A stretch of DNA of 46,093 nucleotides, taken from positions 1 to 46,093 of the forward strand of contig DVKD01000011.1 in NCBI GenBank assembly GCA_018716285.1, in the 5' to 3' direction. Numbering within the stretch: position 1 is the stretch's first letter; each line of letters starts with the position of its first letter. Positions 17,033 through 24,959 of this stretch are shown here, piece after piece. This DNA is from Candidatus Merdivicinus faecavium. Lineage in GTDB: Bacteria; Bacillota; Clostridia; Oscillospirales; Ruminococcaceae. Under the pieces are notes generated by a model. The model searched no databases and had not been told where the DNA came from. It worked only from the letters and a program-made list of their open reading frames with translations. The position numbers and the translations under genes are program-made.

Positions 17033-17593
17033 TTATGATACAGCCACGATCAGCCGATCAAACGAATTGTGTTTGCGGAAGCATTCGCCGTAGACCTTTT
17101 TGCATTGTTCGTACTTGGCGAACCTGCTTTTTGCCGCCTGTTCGTCCCCGTAGACCTTCCAGGCGCCGACGCATTTGGCGCACATGGCGCGGTTTTCGAT
17201 AAAGCCGCGCACATCCTCCGGGGGATAGCCGAGAAACAGGCCGATTTCATGGGGAAAATCCCCTGCGGGGGCTTCCTCCAGCCGCCGCATCAGTTCGCAG
17301 AGGCAGCGGCCCGGGGTTTCCACCGGGTATTTCCGCTCCGCGAGGATGCGGACGGCCAGCTCATGCGAGAGGTCCCGCCTGAGCTGCGCGGGGCGGTACA
17401 TGTAGATGAGGGCCTGCTCCCCCTGGAAGCGGAGCGGCAGGATGACCGCGCCGCGGGGGACCAGCCGGCTGTTCAGGCAGCGGATCTGGTCGAGCGTTTT
17501 CTTTCTGTCCTCGATGCGGCAGGAAAACAGGCTGCCGGTCTTTAAGCCTGCCATAGTCGGCGAGCAGTGTGTGACGATCATTTCTTCGGACAC
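17033..17593 (-). CDS. DUF3793 family protein
   Basis: A 186-residue cytoplasmic protein of DUF3793, a Clostridia family usually found beside feo genes and flavodoxin. The typical opening VTHCSPTMAGLKTGSLFSC is visible, followed by VPRGAVILPLRFQGEQALIYMYRP and a cysteine-containing segment (MCAKCVGAW, EQCKKVYGEC). Its function is unknown; the family's constant company with FeoB and flavodoxin suggests a role in iron acquisition or heme/iron sensing. GTG at 17593 is chosen over an ATG 21 bases upstream because GAGAGGGGG lies 8 bases before it and the family begins with SEE-like residues. Confidence 0.8.
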   Translation of the reverse strand: MSEEMIVTHCSPTMAGLKTGSLFSCRIEDRKKTLDQIRCLNSRLVPRGAVILPLRFQGEQALIYMYRPAQLRRDLSHELAVRILAERKYPVETPGRCLCELMRRLEEAPAGDFPHEIGLFLGYPPEDVRGFIENRAMCAKCVGAWKVYGDEQAAKSRFAKYEQCKKVYGECFRKHNSFDRLIVAVS

Positions 17594-17625
17594 GGGCGCG
17601 GCCCCCTCTCTCATGTCAAACGGAT

Positions 17626-17883
17626 CTATTTGCCCAGAAATGAGAACAGCCCTTTCTTTTCATATGGCGACTGTTCGATGGATAAAACGGTGTAGCCGGT
17701 CCCATTGACGGCTGCGCGCAGCTTTTCATGGTCGATGGCCTCCTCCGAGAGGATGACGGTCTGCCCCTTTGTGTGAGAAGAGGTCACCTTTTTGACCGGG
17801 AATGCGCGGCGGATGGCGTCGTTTACATGGGACTCGCACATCCCGCACATCATGCCGTCGATTTTGAGGGTAATCTGGACCAT
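17626..17883 (-). CDS. Heavy-metal-associated (HMA) domain protein
   Basis: An 85-residue HMA-fold protein. The metal site is GMMCGMC at residues 10-16, the MxCxxC motif of copper chaperones such as CopZ; the beta-alpha-beta-beta-alpha-beta pattern covers about residues 1-70. A short charged tail (YEKKGLFSFLGK) follows. It lies inside the feo operon between the Cys-rich FeoB partner and DUF3793, so despite the copper-chaperone fold its likely task is tied to iron transport or to metal selectivity of that system (inference). RBS AAAGGAG precedes the ATG. Confidence 0.85.
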   Translation of the reverse strand: MVQITLKIDGMMCGMCESHVNDAIRRAFPVKKVTSSHTKGQTVILSEEAIDHEKLRAAVNGTGYTVLSIEQSPYEKKGLFSFLGK

Positions 17884-17954
17884 AACCGGCTCCTTTCTTC
17901 ATAAGGCGCCGGCCTGCGCCGGGGCGTGAGGCTCCCGCGCAGGCCGGGCGGGTG

Positions 17955-18125
17955 TCAGTGCCTGTGGCAGGAGCCGCTCATCGGGCAGCCCTTGCATCCG
18001 CCCCCGCAGGAGGATTTCCCCTTCTTCTTTTCGCGGACAAGGTAGACGATAATGGCTGCAACGATCAGAATCAGGACCAGGCAGATGAGGATGGTGGCGA
18101 TATTTTGCGCAATCCATGTGAGCAT
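17955..18125 (-). CDS. FeoB-associated Cys-rich membrane protein
   Basis: A 56-residue protein read directly from the sequence. One membrane helix (TILICLVLILIVAAIIVYLV, residues 11-30) is followed by a basic stretch (REKKKGK) and a cysteine cluster (SSCGGGCKGCPMSGSC). This is the standard layout of the FeoB-associated Cys-rich membrane protein, thought to help FeoB as FeoC does in enterics, perhaps by binding iron or an Fe-S cluster on the cytoplasmic side. The ATG at 18125 follows AAAGGAGG, and it begins 27 bases after the feoB stop. Confidence 0.9.
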   Translation of the reverse strand: MLTWIAQNIATILICLVLILIVAAIIVYLVREKKKGKSSCGGGCKGCPMSGSCHRH

Positions 18126-18152
18126 GACAAGCGCCTCCTTTTATGGGATTTG

Positions 18153-20645
18153 TTATTTGACTTTGACAGCCCGGGTCAGCGTGGTCGCTTCCTTATAGGG
18201 CTTGAAGAGCATGTAGAGCATGCCGGCCAGGAGCAGGAGGGCGGCGATCAGGCCGATGACGTTGACGCTGCCGGTGAAGATGGAACCGATCTGGAAGATC
18301 ATCAGCGACACTGCGTAGGCAAAGCCGCACTGGTAGCCGATGGCGAACCAGGTCCACTTGGCCGAGTTCATCTCGCGCTTGATCGCGCCGATGGCGGCAA
18401 AGCAGGGCGCGCACAGCAGGTTGAAGGCCAGGAAGGAGTAGCCGGCCAGGGGGGTGAAGGCCGCGCCGATCGCCGCGTAGGCAGAGCCCTCCGCGCCGAA
18501 GAGGACGCCCATCGTGCCGACGATGTTTTCCTTGGCGATGAGGCCGGTGATGGAGGCGACGGTCGCCTGCCAGGTTCCCCAGCCGAGGGGGGCGAAGATC
18601 CAGGCGATGGCGCTGCCGATGGTCGCGAGGATGGAGGAGCCGATCTCCTCGTCAGACAGCATCCGGAAGGTGCCGTCGACAAAGCCGAAGTAGCTTAAGA
18701 ACCAGACCAGGATGGTGGACAGCAGGATGATGGTGCCGGCCTTTTTGATGAAGGACCAGCCGCGCTCCCACATGGAGCGGAGGACGTTGCTGGCGGTGGG
18801 CAGGTGGTAGGCGGGCAGCTCCATCACGAAGGGAGCCGGGTCGCCCGCGAACATCCTGGTCTTTTTGAGCATGATGCCGGAGAGGATGATGCAGGCCATG
18901 CCCAGGAAGTAGGCGGAGGTGGAGACCCAGGGCGAGTTATGGAAGATGGCGCCGGCAATCATCGAGATGAAGGGCACCTTGGCGCCGCAGGGGATGAAGG
19001 TGGTGGTCATGATGGTCATCCGGCGGTCGCGTTCGTTTTCAATGGTCCGGGAGGCCATGATGCCGGGGACGCCGCAGCCGGTGCCGACTAGGATCGGGAT
19101 AAAGGACTTGCCGGAGAGGCCGAATTTGCGGAAGATCCGGTCGAGGACGAAGGCGATTCGGGCCATATAGCCGCAGGATTCCAGGATGGCGAGCAGCAGG
19201 AAGAGGACGAGCATCTGCGGCACAAAGCCGAGGACCGCGCCGACGCCAGCGACGATGCCGTCGTTGATGAGGCCAGCGAGCCAGTCAGCGGCGCCTGCCG
19301 CTTCCAGCGCGCTGCCGACCAGGACGGGGATGCCGGGCACCCAGATGCCGTAATCGGCGGGATCGGGTTCGGCGTAGCCGTACTCCGCCAGGACAGAGGG
19401 GGCGGCCGCCAGGTCCGCGCCGGTGTAGGTGACCTCCTCGGTGGAGAGGGTCTCTTCATCCTCGAGCTCAATCACAGCCTCGTCGGATGCGGAGAACTGG
19501 GCGGCGTACTGCTCGAGCAGGGCGGCCGCGCCGGCGGGGTCAAAGGATTCGGATTCGGTGTCGAGCGCCTCGGCCAGCTCCGCGGAGCCCTCCGCGCCGG
19601 TCCCGATGAAAGCGTCCACCGCGTTCATCGCCTCGGCGTACTCGTCGGAGGCGTCGGCGTAGGCGGAGGAGCCGATGGCGAACAGGTGCCAGCCGTCTCC
19701 GAAGAGGCCGTCGTTGGCCCAGTCGGTCGCCGCAGTGCCGACCGTGACCATCGAAATGTAGTAGACAAGGAACATGACCACCGCGAAGATCGGGAGGCCG
19801 AGCCAGCGGTTGGTGACGATCTTGTCGATCTTGTCGGAGGTCGAAAGGCTGCCGGCGCTCTTTTTCTTGTAGCAGGATTTGATGATGGAGGCGATGTAGA
19901 GGTAGCGCTCATTGGTGATGATGCTTTCCGCGTCGTCGTCGAGCTCCTTCTCGGCGGCTTTGATGTCCTCCTCGATGTGGGCGAGGGTCGTCGGGTTGAT
20001 GTTCAGCTGGCTGAGCACCTTGTCGTCCCGCTCGAAGATCTTGATGGCGTACCAGCGCTGCTGCTCTTCCGGGAGGTTATGTACGGCGGCTTCCTCGATG
20101 TGGGCGATGGCGTGCTCAACGGTGCCGGAGAAGGTGTGCATTGGCACGGTTTTGGCGTTTTTCGCGGCGTCGAGGGCGGCTTCCGCAGCCTGCATGATGC
20201 CGGCGCCTTTCAGCGCAGAGATCTCGACCACCTTGCAGCCGAGCTGGCGGGAAAGCTCGGCTATGTCGATCCGGTCGCCGTTTTTCTTGACGATGTCCAT
20301 CATGTTGATGGCGACGACCACCGGGATGCCGAGCTCGGTGAGCTGGGTGGTCAGGTAGAGGTTGCGTTCGAGATTGGTGCCGTCGATGATATTCAGGATG
20401 GCGTCGGGGCGCTCGCCGATCAGGTAGTTGCGGGCGACGACCTCTTCCAGGGTGTAGGGGGAGAGGGAGTAGATGCCGGGCAGGTCGGTTATGACGACGC
20501 CGTCGTGCTTTTTGAGCTTGCCTTCCTTTTTCTCCACCGTGACGCCCGGCCAGTTGCCGACGAACTGGTTGGAGCCGGTCAGGGCGTTAAAGAGGGTCGT
20601 TTTGCCGCTGTTCGGGTTTCCCGCAAGGGCAATTCTTACATTCAT
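18153..20645 (-). CDS. feoB: Ferrous iron transporter B with a large acidic loop insert
   Basis: FeoB, the GTPase-coupled Fe(II) importer of the cytoplasmic membrane; 830 residues. G1 is GNPNSGKT (9-16), G3 DLPG (54-57) and G4 NMMD (114-117). Membrane domains follow from about 283, with the Gate-type motifs around GVGAVLGFVPQMLVLF and GCGVPGIMASRTI. Oddity: between the first helix (about 284-304) and the next helices lies a ~110-residue acidic, alanine-rich segment (about 324-435: many Asp, Glu and Ala) where common FeoB proteins have only a short loop, predicted to lie outside the cell. ATG at 20645 is chosen because GTGAGG lies 9 bases upstream. It has its own operator-like site at 20670-20683. 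Confidence 0.95.
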   Translation of the reverse strand: MNVRIALAGNPNSGKTTLFNALTGSNQFVGNWPGVTVEKKEGKLKKHDGVVITDLPGIYSLSPYTLEEVVARNYLIGERPDAILNIIDGTNLERNLYLTTQLTELGIPVVVAINMMDIVKKNGDRIDIAELSRQLGCKVVEISALKGAGIMQAAEAALDAAKNAKTVPMHTFSGTVEHAIAHIEEAAVHNLPEEQQRWYAIKIFERDDKVLSQLNINPTTLAHIEEDIKAAEKELDDDAESIITNERYLYIASIIKSCYKKKSAGSLSTSDKIDKIVTNRWLGLPIFAVVMFLVYYISMVTVGTAATDWANDGLFGDGWHLFAIGSSAYADASDEYAEAMNAVDAFIGTGAEGSAELAEALDTESESFDPAGAAALLEQYAAQFSASDEAVIELEDEETLSTEEVTYTGADLAAAPSVLAEYGYAEPDPADYGIWVPGIPVLVGSALEAAGAADWLAGLINDGIVAGVGAVLGFVPQMLVLFLLLAILESCGYMARIAFVLDRIFRKFGLSGKSFIPILVGTGCGVPGIMASRTIENERDRRMTIMTTTFIPCGAKVPFISMIAGAIFHNSPWVSTSAYFLGMACIILSGIMLKKTRMFAGDPAPFVMELPAYHLPTASNVLRSMWERGWSFIKKAGTIILLSTILVWFLSYFGFVDGTFRMLSDEEIGSSILATIGSAIAWIFAPLGWGTWQATVASITGLIAKENIVGTMGVLFGAEGSAYAAIGAAFTPLAGYSFLAFNLLCAPCFAAIGAIKREMNSAKWTWFAIGYQCGFAYAVSLMIFQIGSIFTGSVNVIGLIAALLLLAGMLYMLFKPYKEATTLTRAVKVK

Positions 20646-20669
20646 CTTCAGATTCCTCACTTTCCGAGA

Positions 20670-20683
20670 TTAGCTAAAGCTAA
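20670..20683. promoter_or_regulatory. Operator shared with ABC and feoA promoters (site 2)
   Basis: TTAGC-TTTA-GCTAA on the minus strand, a perfect 5-4-5 palindrome 25 bases before the feoB start. No good -35/-10 pair was seen just upstream, so it may act as an intra-operon block or serve a weak promoter. Confidence 0.6.
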
Positions 20684-20689
20684 CTGTTG

Positions 20690-20720
20690 TGCCGAAAAAT
20701 ATGGGGGTTGCCCCCCGACT
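20690..20720 (-). terminator. Terminator-like hairpin between feoA and feoB
   Basis: On the minus strand GGGGGGCAACCCCC is followed by ATATTTTT. It would reduce read-through from the feoA genes into feoB and may tune the FeoA:FeoB ratio. Confidence 0.5.
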
Positions 20721-20730
20721 GAAATCCATG

Positions 20731-20952
20731 CTATTCCACTTCGATCATTTCCGCGTCGGCCTTGCGCAGAGACAGCTCATAGCCGCGGACCGTTACCTCG
20801 ATCGGGTCTCCCAAAGGAGCCACCTTGCGGACATGGACCTCCACTCCTTTTGTCAGCCCCATGTCCATGATGCGGCGCTTGACCGCCCCTTCCCCGTGGA
20901 GCTTGACAACACGGACGGTGTCGCCGACCTTGACAGCCCTTAATGTTTTCAT
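20731..20952 (-). CDS. feoA: FeoA domain protein (second)
   Basis: SH3-like FeoA protein of 73 residues, a partner of FeoB: LRAVKVGDTVRVVKLHGEG, then RRIMDMGLTKGVEVHVRKVAPLGDPIEV and the closing YELSLRKADAEMIEV are standard. It starts at the ATG at 20952 with AGGAGG about 8 bases upstream. It lies between the other FeoA and feoB; two tandem feoA genes are common in Clostridia. Confidence 0.92.
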   Translation of the reverse strand: MKTLRAVKVGDTVRVVKLHGEGAVKRRIMDMGLTKGVEVHVRKVAPLGDPIEVTVRGYELSLRKADAEMIEVE

Positions 20953-21000
20953 CGACTTTTCCTCCTTAAAATCTGAACTGCACAGTTGTTTATGAAAAAA

Positions 21001-21213
21001 TCAGATCATGATTTTTCGCGCCATTTCTTCGCTGATGGCAACGCGGGTCTCCTTTACGTTGACAATCACATTGCCCCCCAGCATGGTAATGACGGTGACA
21101 TTCCCCCCGACGACAAAGCCGAGATTTTCCAGGTGCTTTTTCACCTCCGGGCTGCCGCCGATTTTTTTGATGGTGTTTGCTTCTCCAACGTTTGCCAATG
21201 AAAGCGGCATCAT
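21001..21213 (-). CDS. feoA: FeoA domain protein (first)
   Basis: FeoA-type SH3-like protein of 70 residues (MPLSLANVGEANTIKKIGG, then HLENLGFVVGGNVTVI and LGGNVIVNVKETRVAIS). It differs clearly from the second FeoA, so the two probably have different roles rather than being a recent duplication. The start at 21213 (or the next ATG, 21210) follows GAGGGA; an ATG at 21228 lies upstream of that ribosome site and is rejected. It is the first gene of the feo operon. Confidence 0.9.
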   Translation of the reverse strand: MMPLSLANVGEANTIKKIGGSPEVKKHLENLGFVVGGNVTVITMLGGNVIVNVKETRVAISEEMARKIMI

Positions 21214-21241
21214 AGAAATCCCTCGCATTTCGCCAAGATAA

Positions 21242-21255
21242 TTAGCACTCGCTAA
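21242..21255. promoter_or_regulatory. Operator of the feo operon (site 3)
   Basis: TTAGC-N4-GCTAA, a perfect 5-4-5 palindrome, begins about 9 bases downstream of the feoA -10 box and so covers the transcription start. The same motif stands before feoB and, with changes in one half, before the ABC/YgbA operon. Confidence 0.7.
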
Positions 21256-21263
21256 CTGTTTAT

Positions 21264-21292
21264 ATCATAGCCCATCTTCGCTGTGTTGTCAA
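21264..21292 (-). promoter_or_regulatory. Sigma-A promoter of the feo operon
   Basis: On the minus strand TTGACA (21287-21292), 17 bases, TATGAT (21264-21269); the operator at 21242-21255 follows directly. Confidence 0.88.
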
Positions 21293-21429
21293 GCGCTAAA
21301 ATGCAGAATTCTGTGAATTTGGCATTTTCATTATCCGAGACGCTGGAATAAGTTGGAGAATATACAGCATGCACAAAATTTATTTTTGGCCTGAAATATC
21401 CGGAATTTCGAGAAAAAACGGCAGAATCC

Positions 21430-21470
21430 TTTTCAAAACGTTTACATTGTGGTACAATATTTTTAAACGT
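21430..21470 (+). promoter_or_regulatory. Promoter with probable catabolite-responsive element (cre)
   Basis: The -10 box TACAAT is at 21453-21458 with a weak -35 (TTTTCA) 17 bases upstream. TCAAAACGTTTACA at 21433-21446 matches the CcpA cre consensus TGWAANCGNTNWCA at 13 of 14 positions and overlaps the -35 side. ACGTTTA and TAAACGT also form an inverted repeat flanking the -10 box (21438-21470). Confidence 0.55.
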
Positions 21471-21497
21471 ATCACAATGAAGAAAGAGGGTATCCGG

Positions 21498-23402
21498 ATG
21501 ATGGATTATCAAAAAGCGTCGTTTGCCGCAGGGGGCCTCGCGGTCTGCCTGCAGGGGGAGGGCTTTTCCGTTTCCGCGCACGGGACGGAGTGGCGCCAGG
21601 CGGAGGGCTACCGCCCCCGCATCGCCCTGAAGGACGGGAGCGCGCTTTATTTTGACAGCGCCGCGGAGATCACCCGCGCGTCTTTCCGCAGCGGGGTGGG
21701 GGAAGGGGTGCGCACCTCCTACCGCGGCTTTGCACAGGACGGGGAACGGCTGCCCCTCGCCTTTGACACCCTGGTCTGGGTGGAAAACAGCACCGGCGAC
21801 CTGCGCTTCGAGTGGATCCCGATCGAGGACGGCGGCATCGGCGCGGAAGCGGTCTACTGGCCCGGCCCGATGGAATTTTGCGAAGGAAGCGCGGACTGGT
21901 ACACTGTCTTAAACATCCAGCAGGGGCTGCTCGTACCGAACAACTGGCCGGTCGAGCTCGGAAAGATCCACTTTGACGGCCAGCTCTGCACCGCGGCGGC
22001 CTACATGCCCTGGTTCGGGCAGGTGCGTCCCGGCGGCGGCTACATCGCCATCTGCGAGACCCCGTGGGACGCGGCCTACCAGGCGGAGCACCCGGCCGGC
22101 GGCCCCTACACCCAGGTTTCCTTCCGCTGGCTCCCGAGCCTCGGGCTGCTGACCGGCCGGCGGATCGCCCGCTACAGCTTCCGCGGGGACTGCGACTACA
22201 ACGACCTGTGCAAGATCTACCGCGCCTACGCCAAAGAGACCGGGCTTTTGACCACCCTGGCCGAAAAGGCGGTGCGCAACCCCAACGTCGACCGGCTCAT
22301 CGGGGCGGGCGTCGTTCACAAGGGGATCAAGACCCACGTCTCCCCCGGCTCCCTCTTTTACGACCCCGAGCACCCGGAGAAGAACGACTGCATGGTGCCG
22401 TTTTCGGCGCGGGAGGCGGAGATCCGCCGCTTCCACGACAAGGGGGTGGAGCAGCTCTACCTCCACCTGGACGGCTGGGGCCAGCCCGGCTACGATAATC
22501 AGCACCCCGACTACCTGCCCGCCTGTGCCGAGGCCGGCGGCTGGGAGGGGCTCAAGAGCCTTTCGGACACCCTGGCGGAATACGGCTACCTCTTCGGCCT
22601 GCACGACCAGTACCGCGACTACTATTTCGACGCCGCCACCTTTGACCCGTCCTTTGCCTGCCAGAATCCCGACGGCAGCATCTTCGACCAGGCGCGATGG
22701 GCCGGCGGCCGGCAGAGCTACCTCTGCGCCTCCCAGGCCCCCTATTACGTCAAGCGCAATTTTGAGGAGGTGCTCGCCCACGGCATCCGCCTGGCGGCCT
22801 CCTACCTCGACGTCTTCACCTGCAACGAGCCCGACGAGTGCGCAAACCCCGACCACCGGATGACCCGCAAGGAGTGCCTCGAATACCGCGCGGCCTGCTT
22901 TGACTACCTCACCTCCCGGGGGATCGTCCCCAGCTCGGAGGAGGTCACCGACTGGGCGGTGAAGAGCCTTGTTTTCGCCCACTACGGGCCCTACGATTTT
23001 ATGCTCTCGCCTCCCGGCAGCCCGCGCAAGGGCATTCCGGCGCCGCTTTACAACCTCGTCTACCACGACTGCATGATCCTGCCCTGGCCGATGGAGCAGA
23101 CCGAGGATGAGGACTACATGCTCTACGCCCTCTTAAACGGCGGCGCGGCCTACCTCGACCGGGAGGGCGCCTACCCCAACACAGACGGGGCGTTCGACCT
23201 TCAGGCGGAGAAGAAGCTCGACGAGCAGATCCGCCGCTGGCGGATCGTTTCCGCGCTCCAGAAGCGGGTGGCCAAATGTGAGATGGTCCGGCACGAGCTG
23301 CTGACCCCGGACGGCAAAAAACAGCGGACCGTCTTCAGCGACGGGACGGAGGTGACGGTTGATTTCCGCGACGGCAGCTACCAGATCTCCGACCCGGCTT
23401 AA
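21498..23402 (+). CDS. DUF5696/GH101-like glycosidase-type protein
   Basis: A 634-residue protein resembling DUF5696 and the endo-alpha-N-acetylgalactosaminidase (GH101) superfamily. It has a beta-rich N-terminal part (1-240) and a probable TIM barrel (250-600) with EQLYLHLDGWGQPGYDNQHPD, LFGLHDQYRDYYFDA, YLDVFTCNEPDEC and VTDWAVKS; the Asp and Glu residues in the last three are candidate catalytic acids. No signal peptide is seen, so it would act in the cytoplasm on imported glycans or on an unusual sugar substrate. The ATG at 21498 follows AAGAAAGAGGG. A cre-like site in its promoter fits control by carbon source. The exact substrate is unknown, and assignment beyond the superfamily is uncertain. 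Confidence 0.6.
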   Translation: MMDYQKASFAAGGLAVCLQGEGFSVSAHGTEWRQAEGYRPRIALKDGSALYFDSAAEITRASFRSGVGEGVRTSYRGFAQDGERLPLAFDTLVWVENSTGDLRFEWIPIEDGGIGAEAVYWPGPMEFCEGSADWYTVLNIQQGLLVPNNWPVELGKIHFDGQLCTAAAYMPWFGQVRPGGGYIAICETPWDAAYQAEHPAGGPYTQVSFRWLPSLGLLTGRRIARYSFRGDCDYNDLCKIYRAYAKETGLLTTLAEKAVRNPNVDRLIGAGVVHKGIKTHVSPGSLFYDPEHPEKNDCMVPFSAREAEIRRFHDKGVEQLYLHLDGWGQPGYDNQHPDYLPACAEAGGWEGLKSLSDTLAEYGYLFGLHDQYRDYYFDAATFDPSFACQNPDGSIFDQARWAGGRQSYLCASQAPYYVKRNFEEVLAHGIRLAASYLDVFTCNEPDECANPDHRMTRKECLEYRAACFDYLTSRGIVPSSEEVTDWAVKSLVFAHYGPYDFMLSPPGSPRKGIPAPLYNLVYHDCMILPWPMEQTEDEDYMLYALLNGGAAYLDREGAYPNTDGAFDLQAEKKLDEQIRRWRIVSALQKRVAKCEMVRHELLTPDGKKQRTVFSDGTEVTVDFRDGSYQISDPA

Positions 23403-23422
23403 ACGCACAGGCGAAAACGAGT

Positions 23423-23448
23423 TCCGCCGCCTTCAGCAGAGGGCGGCG
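23423..23448. other. GC-rich hairpin after the GH-like gene
   Basis: CCGCCGCC and GGGCGGCGG can form a stem of 8-9 bp about 20 bases after the stop codon. No T-run follows, so it is at best a weak terminator or an mRNA 3' stabiliser. The 120-base gap to the MATE gene holds nothing else recognisable. Confidence 0.4.
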
Positions 23449-23522
23449 GATTCAGTCTGCGCGCTTTTTCCCGCTGTTTTGGGAACCGGCGGCGCAGGAC
23501 AAACATTTTGGAGGGATTTTCT

Positions 23523-24902
23523 ATGGCAGATATCAGCAGGACGGAGCTCTTTGAAACCGCGCCGGTGTCCCGGGCTGTTTTGAAGCTCTGCGTCCCCACT
23601 GTGCTCAGCTCGCTGGTCATGGTGCTGTATAACCTGGCCGACACCTTTTTTGTCGGGATGCTCAACGACCCGGTGCAGAACGCCGCCGTCACGCTGGCGG
23701 CCCCGGTGCTGCTCGCCTTCAACGCAATCAACAACCTCTTTGGGGTCGGTTCCTCGAGCATGATGAGCCGCGCCCTCGGCCGCAAGGATTATGAGACGGT
23801 CTCCCGCAGCAGCGCCTTCGGCTTTTACTGCGCGGCCTTGAGCGGGCTGCTCTTTTCGCTGCTCGTCGCCGTCTTCCAGGAGCCGCTGCTGCGGCTCCTG
23901 GGCGCGGACAGCGTCACCGCGCAGGCCACTTCCGAGTACCTGTTCTGGACGACCACCCTGGGGGCGGCGCCGTCGATCTTAAACGTTGTCCTCGCCTACC
24001 TCGTGCGGGCGGAGGGTTCGGCCCTGCACGCCAGCATCGGCACGATGAGCGGGTGCATCCTGAACATCATCCTCGACCCCATCTTCATTATGCCGTGGGG
24101 GTTTGACATGAAAGCGGGCGGCGCCGGCTGCGCGACCTTCCTCTCCAACTGCGTCGCCTGCCTCTACTTTGCGGTGCTGCTGATTGCAAAGCGCGGAAAG
24201 ACTTACGTCTGCGTCGATTTCCGCAAATTTACTTTCGACCGGCGGATCGCGGGCGGCGTCTGCGCGGTGGGGGTGCCGGCCATGATCCAGAACCTCTTAA
24301 ACGTGACCGGGATGACCGTCCTAAACAACTTCACCGCCTCCTTCGGCGAGCAGGCGGTGGCGGCGATGGGCATCGCGCAGAAGCTCGCGATGATCCCGAT
24401 GCAGGTGAGCCAGGGCTTGAGCCAGGGGGTCATGCCGCTCATCGGCTACAACTACTCGGCGCGGAACCTGAAGCGGATGAAGGGGGCGCTGGTCTTTACG
24501 GCCAAAATCTCCCTCAGTGCGATCATCTGCGCCACCGCCGCCTACCTCATCTTTGCCGGCCCGCTGATCCGGTCGTTTATGAGCGACCCGCAGGTCGTCG
24601 CCTACGGCGAGCAGTTTTTGCGCGGGCTCTGCCTGGCGCAGCCCTTCCTCTGCGTGGATTTCCTGGCGGTCGGCGTCTTCCAGGCCTGCGGCCTGGGGCG
24701 GAACGCGCTGATTTTCGCCTTCCTGCGCAAGATCGTGCTCGAAATCCCGGCGCTGCTGCTGCTCAACCGGCTCTTCCCGCTGTACGGCCTCGCCTACGCG
24801 CAGTTCAGCGCGGAATTTGTGCTGGCGTGCGCGGCCGTCATCGTCCTCGCGAAGATGTTTTCCCGGCTGGCTGTGGAATTCGGCGAGAAAAAGGGCGGAT
24901 AA
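23523..24902 (+). CDS. MATE-family efflux transporter
   Basis: Twelve-helix MATE (multidrug and toxic compound extrusion) exporter of 459 residues, driven by Na+ or H+. The two repeat halves begin at VSRAVLKLCVPTVLSSLVMV and FDRRIAGGVCAVGVPAMIQN, each followed by the family's ADTFFVG- and LNNF-type motifs; QGLSQGVMPLIGYNYSARN is the typical mid-protein signature. The ATG at 23523 follows GGAGGG 9 bases upstream; a TTG 15 bases earlier is rejected. It follows the GH-like gene on the same strand. The substrate cannot be told. Confidence 0.9.
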   Translation: MADISRTELFETAPVSRAVLKLCVPTVLSSLVMVLYNLADTFFVGMLNDPVQNAAVTLAAPVLLAFNAINNLFGVGSSSMMSRALGRKDYETVSRSSAFGFYCAALSGLLFSLLVAVFQEPLLRLLGADSVTAQATSEYLFWTTTLGAAPSILNVVLAYLVRAEGSALHASIGTMSGCILNIILDPIFIMPWGFDMKAGGAGCATFLSNCVACLYFAVLLIAKRGKTYVCVDFRKFTFDRRIAGGVCAVGVPAMIQNLLNVTGMTVLNNFTASFGEQAVAAMGIAQKLAMIPMQVSQGLSQGVMPLIGYNYSARNLKRMKGALVFTAKISLSAIICATAAYLIFAGPLIRSFMSDPQVVAYGEQFLRGLCLAQPFLCVDFLAVGVFQACGLGRNALIFAFLRKIVLEIPALLLLNRLFPLYGLAYAQFSAEFVLACAAVIVLAKMFSRLAVEFGEKKGG

Positions 24903-24920
24903 AAGCTGCCTGTAAAATTC

Positions 24921-24958
24921 AAAAACGGGAGGGGCCGCGGGGCCTCCTCCCGTTTTTT
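24921..24958. terminator. Bidirectional terminator between MATE and AraC genes
   Basis: AAAAACGGGAGG...CCTCCTCCCGTTTTTT with a GGCC/GGCC inner stem. It serves the MATE gene and, on the other strand, the convergent AraC gene, whose stop codon directly abuts it. Confidence 0.92.
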
Positions 24959-24959
24959 G

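Noticed and set aside
21909-23066. 385-codon minus-strand frame opposite the GH-like gene
   Set aside because: Shadow of a GC-rich coding region; low-complexity Val/Ala/Gly composition and no start signal.
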